DNA of 64,000 nt. Origin: Pseudomonas abieticivorans (GTDB taxonomy: Bacteria; Pseudomonadota; Gammaproteobacteria; Pseudomonadales; Pseudomonadaceae). Within the stretch, counting starts at the first letter, position 1, and each line of letters opens with the position of its first letter. The stretch is taken from assembly GCF_023509015.1 (NCBI RefSeq), contig NZ_CP094975.1:565501-629500 (forward strand). The letters are read 5' to 3'. Of this stretch, positions 50,291 to 62,000 are shown piece by piece. Under the pieces are notes generated by a model, which had not been told where the DNA came from, made no database searches, and worked only from the letters and a program-made list of their open reading frames with translations. Made by a program: the position numbers and the translations under genes.

Positions 50291-51943
50291 ATGTCACAGC
50301 AACCTAAAAGCGCGCTGCGGGAGTTGTTCGTCCTGCTGCGCCCGTTCAAGTACACCGTGATGAGCTCCATTCTTTTGGGCGTGATCGGTGGCTTGAGCAT
50401 TACCATCCTGCTGGCCACCATCAATCGCTCGCTGCACGCCCAGGCCGGCCTGGGCCAGGGCGTGGTCTGGCTGTTTGCCGGGCTGTGCGTGGTGGCGTTG
50501 GCCAGCTCGATCCTGTCCGACATCGGCACCAACCGAGTCGGCCAATACATCATCGCGGCATTGCGCAAAGAGCTGGGTGAAAAGGTATTGTCGGCGCCCA
50601 TCGAGCAGATCGAACGCTACCGCAGCCATCGGCTGATCCCGGTACTGACCCATGACGTGGATACCATCAGTGACTTTGCCTTTGCCTTCGCGCCCCTGGC
50701 CATTTCGCTGACCGTAACCCTGGGTTGCCTGGGCTACCTGGCCATGCTGTCGTGGCCGATGTTCCTGCTGATGCTGGTGGCCATCGCCCTGGGCACCGGC
50801 GCCCAGTACCTCGCCCGGGCCAAGGGCATCAAGGGTTTCCTGGCCGCACGGGAGGCCGAGGACGAACTGCAAAAGCACTACAACGCTATCGCCGGCGGCG
50901 CCAAGGAACTGCGCATCCACCGGCCACGTCGCCAGCGCATGTTCAGCCGCCATATCCAAGGCACCGCCGACCGCATTCGCGACACCCAAATTCGCTCGAT
51001 CAACACCTTCGTCGTCGCCAAGACATTCGGTTCCATGCTGTTTTTTGTGGTGATAGGCCTGGCCTTGGTGTTGCAATCCCTGTGGCCTGCCGCAGACGCT
51101 TCGGTGATGAGTGGCTTCGTGCTGGTGCTGCTGTACATGAAAGGGCCGCTGGAACACCTGGTGGGCACGCTGCCTATCGTCAGCCGCGCGCAGATCGCCT
51201 TCCGCCGGATCGCCGAGCTGTCCGAACAGTTTTCCTCGCCCGAGCCACACCTGCTGCTCGAAGACCGCAAGAGCCAACTGACGACCCTGCAGGCCCTGGA
51301 GCTGCGCGAGGTGCGCTACGCGTTCCCGCCCGTGCAAGGCAGTGCGCCATTTGTACTGGGCCCGGTGAACCTGCGGATCAACCAGGGCGACATCGTATTC
51401 ATCGTCGGCGAGAACGGTTGTGGCAAGACCACCCTGATCAAGCTGCTGCTAGGGCTGTATGCACCGCAACAGGGCGAGATACGCATCGACGACCAGGCCA
51501 TCAATGCGCAGAACCGGGATGACTATCGCCAACTCTTCACCACGATCTTCGCCGATTACTACCTGTTCGACGACCCCGCCATGGGTTCGCAACACGTGCC
51601 CGAAAGTGCCGAAACCTACCTCAAGCGCCTGGAGATAGCCCACAAGGTCAGTATCCGCGACGGCGTGTTCACCACCACCGACCTGTCCACCGGGCAACGC
51701 AAGCGCCTGGCACTGATCAATGCATGGCTGGAAGAACGCCCGGTGTTGGTGTTCGATGAGTGGGCAGCCGACCAGGACCCGACCTTCCGGCGCGTGTTCT
51801 ATACCGAGTTGCTGCCAGAGCTTAAAAAACTGGGCAAGACGATCATCGTCATCAGCCATGACGACCGCTACTTCGATGCCGCCGACCAGTTGGTGCGCAT
51901 GGAGGCCGGCCAGGTGCTCGTCAGCGAGCCCTGCCTGGCCTGA
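50291..51943 (+). CDS. pvdE: PvdE, ABC exporter of the pyoverdine precursor
   Basis: A 550-residue cyclic-peptide-export type ABC transporter fusing six membrane helices (about residues 20-290) with an ATPase domain (about 330-540). Walker A is GENGCGKTTLIKLLLG, signature LSTGQRKRLAL and Walker B LVFDEWAADQDP. It moves acylated ferribactin into the periplasm. It is the last gene of the acyltransferase-pvdA-pvdE operon, ending at a strong hairpin (51952-51976). Confidence 0.95.
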   Translation: MSQQPKSALRELFVLLRPFKYTVMSSILLGVIGGLSITILLATINRSLHAQAGLGQGVVWLFAGLCVVALASSILSDIGTNRVGQYIIAALRKELGEKVLSAPIEQIERYRSHRLIPVLTHDVDTISDFAFAFAPLAISLTVTLGCLGYLAMLSWPMFLLMLVAIALGTGAQYLARAKGIKGFLAAREAEDELQKHYNAIAGGAKELRIHRPRRQRMFSRHIQGTADRIRDTQIRSINTFVVAKTFGSMLFFVVIGLALVLQSLWPAADASVMSGFVLVLLYMKGPLEHLVGTLPIVSRAQIAFRRIAELSEQFSSPEPHLLLEDRKSQLTTLQALELREVRYAFPPVQGSAPFVLGPVNLRINQGDIVFIVGENGCGKTTLIKLLLGLYAPQQGEIRIDDQAINAQNRDDYRQLFTTIFADYYLFDDPAMGSQHVPESAETYLKRLEIAHKVSIRDGVFTTTDLSTGQRKRLALINAWLEERPVLVFDEWAADQDPTFRRVFYTELLPELKKLGKTIIVISHDDRYFDAADQLVRMEAGQVLVSEPCLA

Positions 51944-51951
51944 GCCCCAGG

Positions 51952-51976
51952 CGCCAGCAGCCTTGCGCTGCTGGCG
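51952..51976. terminator. Hairpin between pvdE and the hydrolase gene
   Basis: A perfect 10-bp stem CGCCAGCAGC / GCTGCTGGCG, loop CTTGC, followed by TTACTTTC on the plus strand. It serves the convergent ends of pvdE and the hydrolase. Confidence 0.75.
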
Positions 51977-51982
51977 TTACTT

Positions 51983-52942
51983 TCATACTTGGCGCTGCAA
52001 CCACTGGGCGACCGCGCGATACAAGCCATCGACCCCGTCGATCACCCCGGACATCCGTAAAAAGTCGTGGGTCAAGCCTTGCTCAACCCGCAACTCGACC
52101 GCCGTACCGCCACGCTGCAAACATTGCGCATAGGCCAGGCCTTCATCGTGCAGCGGGTCGTACTGCGCCACGCTGACATAGGCGGGCGCCAACGCCCCTG
52201 CCGGCTTGGACAACAGTGGCGATACCCGCCAATCGTGCTTCTGCTCCTCGCGCTCCAGATAGTGCCGGTAGAACCAATCCATGGTTTCACTCTCCAGCAG
52301 GTAGCCCTCGCCAAACGCCTGGGCCGAACCGTAACGCACCGAGGCGTCCGCTACCGGGTAGAACAACAACTGCGCCACGGGTTTGAAGGCAGACGGTGGG
52401 TGTGGTTGTGCGGCGGCTAGCGCCAGCAAAGTCGCCAGGGTGGCCCCGGCACTGTCCCCGGCCAGCACGATGCGGTCAGCGGCCAAGCCCAAGGCCCCGG
52501 CCTGCGCCATCAAGTAATCGGCGCTGTCCTGGGCGTCGTGCAACGCCGTTGGGAAGCGATACTCGGGCGCCAGCCGATAGGCCGGCGCCAGCACTGCATG
52601 GCCGGTTGCCAGGGCCAGGCGGCGGCACACCCTGTCATGGGAGTCCAGGCTGCCCACCACGTAACCGCCACCGTGAAAATAGAGGATCACCGGGCAGCCC
52701 TCCAGGGCACTCCGGGGCGCGCGATAGAGCCTGGCCGGCAGCCGCGCACCATCGCGGGTCGGAACCTGCAACGGCGTGACCGTGATGTTCTGCGGAGGGT
52801 CGGGATCCAGTACCTGAGCGCTGAGCTCGAACTCCCGACGGGCCTGTTCGACACTCAGTTCATGCATGGGCAAAATTTTCCCGGTCGCTCGGCCAAACTC
52901 GACCAATTCCAGGAATGCAGCCAGATCAGGGTGCAACGACAT
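51983..52942 (-). CDS. Alpha/beta hydrolase (HSL-type esterase)
   Basis: A 319-residue hormone-sensitive-lipase-type esterase with the oxyanion motif YFHGGGYVVGS (about residues 88-98), nucleophile GDSAG (about 163-167, Ser165) and C-terminal Asp and His (YDPLHDEG, LTHDFLRM). It has no signal peptide, so it acts in the cytoplasm. It starts 63 nt after the end of the NRPS gene, just past an intrinsic terminator. Its role in pyoverdine synthesis is not known; an ester- or thioester-cleaving role is only a guess. Confidence 0.8.
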   Translation of the reverse strand: MSLHPDLAAFLELVEFGRATGKILPMHELSVEQARREFELSAQVLDPDPPQNITVTPLQVPTRDGARLPARLYRAPRSALEGCPVILYFHGGGYVVGSLDSHDRVCRRLALATGHAVLAPAYRLAPEYRFPTALHDAQDSADYLMAQAGALGLAADRIVLAGDSAGATLATLLALAAAQPHPPSAFKPVAQLLFYPVADASVRYGSAQAFGEGYLLESETMDWFYRHYLEREEQKHDWRVSPLLSKPAGALAPAYVSVAQYDPLHDEGLAYAQCLQRGGTAVELRVEQGLTHDFLRMSGVIDGVDGLYRAVAQWLQRQV

Positions 52943-52956
52943 ATCAAATTTCCCCG

Positions 52957-52988
52957 AAAAAAAAGCCAGTCCAATAGCAACTGGCTTT
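52957..52988 (-). terminator. Intrinsic terminator of the NRPS gene
   Basis: On the minus strand a 9-bp stem AAAGCCAGT / ACTGGCTTT with a 9-nt loop is followed by a U tract of eight. The tract ends 15 nt before the hydrolase start codon. Confidence 0.88.
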
Positions 52989-53005
52989 GCGTTTACTTGA
53001 ACGCG

Positions 53006-56000
53006 TTATTGAACCAACAGGCTGTCTGCCAGGCGGCGGCCGACGTCCTGCAAGAATTGCGGATGCTTGAGAATGCGGTAGTGGTCGGTGTCCACGCAGG
53101 TACTGGTGCAGTGGCCAGCCGCTTGCTTTTCAAACCCTTCCAGCACTGGGTTCTTCGTTGCGCAGGCCCACCAGAACGCTACCGTTGCCTGCAGGCGTGG
53201 CACCTGCAACGCCTGCAATGACAAGGTGCGCAAGCGCAGGCCAACGATAAACGCCTGGGCCAGGTCTTCGGCATCAAACCCCATTGCGGTCGCTGGCAGC
53301 GTGGCAAAATAGGCCGTCAGTTGCGCAAGCGATGGAACGTTCGGCCCATCGAGCGCCGAGGGCAACCGGACGACGCTGGCATCGGCGCCCATCACGTCAA
53401 TGAACCCCGGCAATTCTTGCCGCCAGTCGAACGCCTGGGCCTGCGGCGCAGCCTGGCCTGGAATGTAGCTGTCCACCAGCGAGATGAACTCGACCGATTG
53501 CCCCTGTTGCTCAAGCTCCCTGGCCACCAGCACGGCCAGTACGCCGCCCAATGACCACCCCAGCAAACGGTAAGGGCCAAAGGGCTGCTTCTGACGAATG
53601 TACTGGGCATAGTCAATAGCCATGGCCGGCAACGATTCGTCCTGCCAGGCAGGGTCCAGCAGCATGCGGCACTGCACCCCATAAACGCTTCGCTCGCCGT
53701 CGAGCAGGCGGGCCAACGGCTCGTAGTCGAACACCGTGCCGAAACCGGCATGCAGGCAAAACAGCGGGGTTGCGCCTGCCACTTTGCGGTTGAGCAGCAA
53801 CAGAGGGTCCAGGGTGCCCGCGGGCGTCTCGCTGTAGCCGGAAAGTTCGGCAATGGTCGGGCGGCTCATCAGGTCGCGCAGCTTGAGTTCGAAGCCTTCG
53901 CGTTGAAGGCTTCTGACCCGGGAAACCACCCGCAGGCTGCGCAAAGAATCCCCACCGCGCTCAAAGAAGTTATCCGTGACGCCCACCCGCTCCACGCCCA
54001 GCACATCGGCCCAGATCTGTGCCAACTGCTCCTCGAACAGGTTGCGCGGTGCCACGTAACACGCGAGCGGCTCGTTGAAGTCGGGGTCTGGCAGGGCTTT
54101 GCGGTCCAATTTGCCGTTGGGGTTAAGTGGCAGCGCTTTAAGCACCACCACCTGCGTGGGCACCATGTAGTCAGGCAGGCGGGCACGCAATGCCTCGCGC
54201 AGGGCCTCGGGGGTGTCGGGGCTGGCAAACTGGGTGGTGACGTAGCCAATCAGGCGCTTGTCATCGGCGTTCCCCATCACCACGACCACGGCCTCTCGCA
54301 CGTTGTCCTGGCCGCGCAATTGCGCTTCGATTTCACCCAGTTCAATGCGGAAACCGCGAATTTTCACTTGCTGGTCCAGACGCCCCAGATAGTCGTACAC
54401 GCCGTCGGCGCGACGACGCACCAGGTCACCGCTGCGGTACAGCCGGCCACCCTCGGCAAAGGGGCTTGCCACGAAGCGTTCGGCGCTCAGGCCGGGCCGC
54501 TGGTGATATCCACGGGCCAGGCCCTCGCCGCCGATGTATAGCTCACCGGCAACGCCGTCGGGTAGCCGGTTGAGGTGAGCATCCAGCACATACAGCTCAC
54601 GTGCGCCCACCGCGCTGCCGATCGGCGCGATGGGCCCGCCACAATCGCCCGTGCCGTCGACTTTCCACAACAGCGGGGTTACCACGGTTTCGGTCGGGCC
54701 GTAACCATTGGTCAAGTACTGCGGCTTCAAGTGGGTCTTCACCAGTTCGAAGGTGGCCTGGGCCACCGCGTCGCCGCCAAAGCAATAGGTGTGTACCGGC
54801 GGCGGTGGGGTGTCCAGGGTAGCGGCGTATTCCGCCAACTGCTGCAAATAGGCCGGCGGGAAGCAGGCGATGGTGATGGCATGCTCATGCAATGCCTGTA
54901 GCGTTTGCTCGGCCGTCCACAATTGGCTGTCGCGCATCACCACCTGGCCACCGGCCAACAGGGTGGACAACCACCGCTCCTGGGCACCGTCGAAGGCAAA
55001 CGACATGAACAGCAACTCACGGGTTTGCCCACCCATGCCATAACGCTCCACGATCGCCTGGCAGTGCATGCTCAAAGGCCCGTGGCTCACGGCAACCCCT
55101 TTGGGTTGGCCGGTGGAGCCGGAGGTGTAGATCATGTAGGCCAGGTTCTGCGCGAGTACCGGCACTTGAACGGCGCCTGCCGGGTAACCGGCAAGGTCCA
55201 GGCGGTCCAGTTCCAGGCGCGGGGAATGGGCCGTGCCCGGCAGACGGTCACTGATCGCCGAATGGGTTAGCAGCAGGGTCATGCCAGAATCGCGGATGAT
55301 CCATTCCAAGCGCTCGCGCGGGTAATCGATGTCCAGCGGTACATAGGCAGCTCCCGCCTTGAGCACCGCGTAGAAGGCCACGATGGTCTCCACCGAGCGC
55401 TCCAGGGCCACGCCCACGCGGCTTTCCGGGCCAATGCCGCGCGCCAACAAGGCCTGCGCCAAGCAGTTGGCACGCGCCTCAAGTGCCGCGTAGCTCAAGC
55501 GCTGCCCGGCGCACGTCACGGCAATCGCCTGGGCCGATTGCCGGGCTTGCGTGGCGATAAGCTCGGCGACCGACACCCTTGTCGGCGTCGCTACGCCCCC
55601 CTGCGCCAAGGCCTGCCCGACCATCGGCAGGTTGCCAAGGCACGCCTGGGGATTGTCCAGGATGGCGCTTAACAGGGTTTCAAACGACTCGATGATCTGC
55701 GCCACCACCCCTTCACTGAAGCGGTTGCGCAAATAAAGGAACTCCACGCTCAGGGTTCTGCCCAGGTTGACGGCCAGGTCCATGGCGTAGTTGGTCACAT
55801 CGCGGGTTTCGACGCGGCCAAAACTCAGTTCGCCGCCAACGCCCTGCGCAAGCCGGTCATCGATCGGGTAGTTTTCGAACACGATGATGCTGTCAAACAG
55901 CGGCAAGCCGCTGCGACCGCTCCAGCGTTGTATATCGGCCAGCGAGGTGTGCTCGAAATCGCGTGCTTCCAAGTTGTAGGTTTGCAGCGTTTGCAGCCAT

Positions 56001-59000
56001 TGGGCCACGCTGGCCTGGGCAGCCGGGCTCTGGATGATTGGGATGGTATTGATGAACAACCCAAGCAGCTTGTCGGCGCCGATGACATCCGCCGGGCGCC
56101 CGGCCACGGTGGCGCCGAAGCACACACTGTCTTGCCCGGTGTAGCGTTGCAACAGCAGCAACCAAACCGCTTGGATCAGGGTGTTGGGGGTTACCCGCAG
56201 GCGTTGGGCGCAGTCCTGCAGGCCTTGGGTTTGCACCTCGTCCCATTTCAGATAAAGGGCCGCGTGGCCCGTCAGGTTTTCCTCAGGGCCAGGCAGTACG
56301 TTGGCCAGCAACGTGGCGCCACCGTCCAGGGTCAGCTTGGAACGCCAGAAGGCCTCGGCGGCGCCGCTGTCCTGGCGCTGCAGCCAATCGATGTAATCGC
56401 GATAGCGGCAGGTTTGCGGCTCGATCGCCGACCCCGAGTAGCACGCCAGCACGTCGCCGATCAGCCGCGAGGCACTCCAACCGTCCATCAGTAGGTGGTG
56501 GCTGGTCCAGATCAGGTGCTGCCGGCCCGCCAGCAGTACCAGAGTCAAGCGCATCAGCGGCGCCTGGGCCAGGTCAAAGCCGCGCCGACGATCCTCCAGC
56601 ACCAGGTGCGCCAGTTCTTCGTCGGACGCGGTTCGGCCCGACCAGTCGAGCAAGCGGATGTCCAGCTCGGCCGCACGCTGCACCAACTGCACGGGCTCGC
56701 CCAAGGGCGCCTGGGTGTGAAAACTGGTACGCAGAATCGCATGCTGCTTGACCACCTGCTTCCAGGCATCGATGAAGCGATGGGCATCCAGCCCCGTGAC
56801 CGGCACACTGGTCTGGTTGATATACAGGTCTGCCTGGTCGTCTTCGGCGGCATGGAACAGTATGCCCTGCTGCATGGGCGACAGCGGATAGATGTCCTCG
56901 ATCTGCGCCGCCGGCACCGGCAGGCTGTCCAACTGGGCTTGGTCAAGCCCTGCCAGCGGGACGTCCGAGGGGGTAATGCCGCACGCTTCGTTGCTTGCGC
57001 AATGCTCGATCAGCGCCTTGAGCTCTGCGGCAAATTCGTCTGCCAGGCGCTGCACCGTCTCTGGCTTGAACATCTCGCGGCTAAAGCTCCAGCCCAGGCT
57101 CAGTTCGCCTCCGTAGACCCGGCCGTTGATCGACAGCCAGTTGGCCAAGGGCGCCTCGCTGCTCTGGCTGGCACCCGAGCTTTCCGACGCTGGCGCGAGG
57201 AACCCCGGTGCTTGATCGCCACCACCCTGCTCGGCAAAACTGCCATCGAACTGCCCCAGGTAGTTGAAGGTGATCCGCGGCACGGGCAACGCTGCCAGCA
57301 GCTCCCTGGACGGTGCATCGGCCAGGTAGCGCAACGCGCCGAAACCGATGCCCTTGTCCGGGATGCCGCGCAGTTGTTCCTTGATCTGCTTGATCGAGTT
57401 TGCCAGGGTTGGCGCCGGGCTGAGCTTGACCGGGAACACACTGGTGAACCAACCCACGGTACGGGTCAGGTCGATGCTGTCGAACAGGTCTTCGCGGCCA
57501 TGGCCCTCCAGTTGCACCAACACCTGGTCGTGCCCTGTCCAACGGGCAATGACTCGGGCCAGTGCAGTCAGCAACAGGTCGTTGACCTGCGTGCGATAAG
57601 CCGCCGGAGCCTGTTGCAAAAGCGCTCGAGTGTCGTGGGCGCCCAACCGGGTGTGGGCCACCGCGACGTGCGCCCCGTGCAGCGAACCTTGAGGGTTGTC
57701 GCACGGCAGTCGCGCATCGCCCCCCGTCAACAGGCCCTGCCAGTAAGGCAACTCCTGGCGCAGCTTGGGGCTGTTGGCATACGCCTGCAAGTGTTCAGCC
57801 CAGGCTTGGGTGGAGCTGGTCTTGGCCGGTAGGCGGACGGCTTGCCCGGCCTGCAGTTGGCCATACGCCGTTTGCAGGTCCTCCAGTAAAATACGCCACG
57901 ACACCCCGTCCACCACCAAGTGGTGAATGGCCAGCAACAGCCGCTGGCTGCCATCGGGCAAGGTGGCGAACACGGCACGCAGCAACGGCCCGTGCTCCAG
58001 GTCTAGGCTGCGCTGGGCCTCTTCGCACAGGGCCTCCAGCGCTGGCGTATCGGCCACCGCCACGCACTCGAAAAACGGCCGTTGCTGCCACGCCTGCCGT
58101 TGCTCGGCCAGCGAGCGATATCGGCCCACCCAGCGCTCGCCCGATGGCTGCGCGAAACTCAGGCGCAGGGCGTCGTGATGGCTGATCAAGGCTTGCAACG
58201 CCTGCTCAAGTGGCTGCGCCTGCAAGGCCTGGCCCGGCTTGAGCAACAACGCCTGGTTGAAGTGGTGGCGCTGTGGGTTGGGCTCGTCGAAGAAATATTG
58301 ATGAATAGGTAACAGCAACGCCTGCCCGGCCACCGGCCCCTGGTCGATTTGCAAGCCGCCCAGTTCCCCCTGCTTGGCCACCGATGCCAGGCCTTGCACG
58401 GTCTGGTGCTGGAACAGCTCCTTGGGCGTGAAGCGTATACCCGCCTGCCGCGCCCGGCTGACCACCTGAATCGAGATGATCGAATCGCCGCCCAGTTCGA
58501 AGAAGTTGTCGGTCAGGCCCACGTCATCGAGCTTGAGTACATCCGCCCAGATCGCCGCGATGCGCTGCTCCAACGCCGTCCTGGGCGCCACGTAGGCTTG
58601 GCGCAGGATCGCCGAGTCTGGGGCGGGCAAGGCTTTGCGGTCCAGTTTGCCGTTAGCCGTCAGCGGCCACGCGGCCACGAACACCAGATGCGCCGGCACC
58701 ATGTAGTCGGGCAGGCTAGCCTGCAAATGTTCGCGAATACCTTGGCGCAACTCGCTCTGCTGCGCGGCATCCGAAGGGCACTGCCCGTGGATGATCAGGT
58801 ACGCCACCAACTGCTTGCCGCTCGGCCCATCGACGTCCAGCACCACGGCCTCGCTGACCACCGATTGCTCTTGCAGCCGAGCTTCGATCTCGCCCAGTTC
58901 GATGCGAAAGCCGCGAATTTTCACCTGGTGATCGATGCGCCCGACATATTCGATCGCGCCTTGGGCGCGATAGCGTGCCAGGTCACCGGTACGGTAGAGG

Positions 59001-62000
59001 CGCCCGCCGCCCTGGGCACTGCGGTCAAAGGGGTCAGGGACAAAACGCTCGGCGGTCAGGGCCGGGCGCCGGTGGTAGCCGCGGGCAAGCCCGGCCTGGC
59101 CGACATGCAGCTCGGCATGGCTGCCGGCAATCGCCAGGTTGAAGCTGGCGTCCAACAGGTACCAGGACAGATCGGGGATGACCTTGCCAATCGGGCTGAC
59201 ACCCTCGCGTTGCAGGTCGTTCAGGCTCAGCGGGCGATAGGTGACGTGCACCGTGGTTTCGGTAATGCCGTACATGTTGACCAATTGTGGTTGGCGATCG
59301 CCAAACCGCTCGAACCAGGGCTTCAGGCTGGCGATATCCAGCGCTTCACCGCCGAATACCACATAGCGCAGCGCCAGGGTGCCCTGGGCGTTGTCGGGCT
59401 GGCATGCGATGGGGATCAGTTGCCTGAACGCCGACGGCGTCTGGTTGAGAACCGTGACCTGCTGGCGAACCAACAGGGCATGGAAGTCCTCGGGCGAGCG
59501 CGCCACATCCTGCGGTACGATCACCGCCCTCGCCCCATGCAACAACGCACCAAACAGCTCCCATACCGAGAAGTCGAACGCGTAGGAGTGGAACACGCTC
59601 CATACGTCCTGCGCGCCGAACTGGAACCAGCCTTGCGTTGCTTGAAACAGGCGCATCACGTTGTGGTGGGGCAACAACGTGCCCTTGGGCTTGCCAGTGG
59701 ACCCCGAGGTATAAATCACATAGGCCAGGTGCTCGGGCCGGGTCAGGTTGTCCAGGTTTTCTGCGCCGTGGCCCTCCAGCCCCTGGCCGGCCTCCTCAAG
59801 CAACAGGCTGTGCACCGACGACGGCAGGGGCAACTGTGAAAGCACATGAGGCTGAGTCAGCAACAGTTCGATGCCACTGTCCTGGATCATGTATGCCAGG
59901 CGGTCCCGGGGGTATTGCGGATCCAGCGGCACGTAGGCGCCACCGGCCTTCAGTATGCCCAGCAAGCCCACCACCATCTCCAGGCTGCGCTCCACCGCGA
60001 TGCCCACCAGTACATCCGGGCCTACCCCCCGCTCTCGCAGTTGGCGGGCCAACTGATTGGCGCGCCGGTTAAGCTGCTCGTAAGTCAGGTGCTGCTCGTT
60101 GTACGTCACGGCAATGGCCTGTGGCGTACGCGCAGCCTGCGCCTCGATCAGTTGGTGTACGCACCCCTGCGGCGCATGACAGGTGGGCGCTGGGTTCCAA
60201 TGCTGGACGAGGCGCGCATGCTCTTGTGCACTGAGCAGAGGCAACTGGGTAACCCCTTGCCGGGGCTCGCGTACGATACCGGCCAGCAGCGCCCGCCAAT
60301 TGTTGGCCAGGGCCTGAATAGTCTGTGGGTCGAACAAGGCCGTTGCGTAGCTGAGCGAGGCCCCCAGGCCCTGCTCATGCTCGAAGGTGTTCAAGGTCAG
60401 GTCGAACTGCGCGGTCTGGCGGTCCCAGGATAGGTTCTGGACGGTCAGGCCCGGCAATGCGTGGCGCCCTCCCCTTGTCTCGGTCTGGTGGTTGAACATC
60501 ACCTGGAACAACGGGCTGTGGCTCAAGCTGCGCTCAGGCTGCAGGGCCTCGACCAATTGCTCGAACGGCAAGTCCTGATGCGCCTGGGCCGCCAGGGCCG
60601 TCTCCCTGACCTGTTGCAGCAACTGGCTGAAGGTGGTTTGTGGATCGAACTCGGCCTTGAGCACCTGGGTGTTGACGAAGAAGCCGATCAAACCCTCGAC
60701 CTGTGCCCGATTGCGGTTGGCGATGGGCACGCCGATACGGATATCGCGTTGCCCGGTGTAGCGCTGCAACAATGCCTGGAAGCTGGCCAGCAGCACCATG
60801 AATACCGTCACGTCGTGCTGCTTGGCCAGGCGCTTGAGCCCATGGGCCAGCGTGCTGTCCAGCTCGATGGCAAGGTGGGCACCGGCAAAGCTTTGCACGG
60901 CAGGCCGCGGGTAGTCGGTGGGCAGTTCCAGCACCGGCTGCTCGCCCCCCAACTGCGCGGTCCAGTAGGCCAACTGTCGCTGCTGCTCGCCGGCCTCCAT
61001 CCACTGGCGCTGCCACACCGCATAGTCCGCGTACTGCACCGCCAGGGGCGGCAATTGCGCCACTTGGCCGCCGCACAGGGCGGTGTAAACCTGCTCCAGT
61101 TCGTCTACCAGAATAGGCATCGACCAACCATCGGTGACGATGTGGTGCAAGGTCAGGATCAATACATGGTCATCGACCGCCAGGCGCAACAACTTCACCC
61201 GCAACAACGGGCCCTGCTCCAGGTCGAACGGCCGCTGGGTCTCGGCTTCGATCAGCCCCTTTAGGCGGGTCTCCAGGTGGCCTTCGCCGGCTTCGAGCGG
61301 CTCGGCGTGCACGGTAAAGGCGGTGGGTGCATGGATAACCTGCACCGCCCGCCCTTGCTCGACCTGGAACGTGGTGCGCAAGGTTTCATGGCGGGCGATC
61401 AAGGCTTCGAAGCTCTTGCCCAGCGCGGCAATGTTCAACTGGCCTTGCAGCCGGAGTGCCGCCGGGATGTTGTAGGCGGCGTTATCCGGCTCCAATTGCC
61501 ACAAGAACCATTGCCGGTGCTGGGCGTACGAAAGCGCCAGCGGTTGCCCGCGATCGACGGGCTCCAAAGCCGGCGCGTTGTCAGCCCGGCCCTGCCCGGC
61601 CAAGGCCGCGAAATCGGCCAGCACCGGGGTTTCGAACAACGTGCGCAACGCAAGCTCTATGTCGAGCGCCTCGCGCACGCGGGACACCACTTGGGTGGCC
61701 AGTAGCGAATGGCCACCCAACTCAAAGAAATGGTCGTGACGCCCGACCTGCTCCACGTTCAACACCTGAGCCCAGATTGCCGCGATGCGCAACTCCCATT
61801 CACCTTGCGGCGCCACGTAGCCTGCCTGCAAGCCGACCACGGGTTGGGGCAGCACCTTGCGGTCCAGCTTGCCATTGGCCGTCAGCGGCAAGGCATCGAC
61901 GAACATCAGGTGCGCCGGCACCATATAGTCCGGCAGTTGCGCCCGCAAATGCTCGCGCAGGCTGCCGCGCAGGACATCCTGTTGCACGGAGTCGACCGCC

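Noticed and set aside
58349..59839. 496-residue open frame antisense to the NRPS
   Set aside because: It mirrors A2/T2 sequence and has no independent signal.
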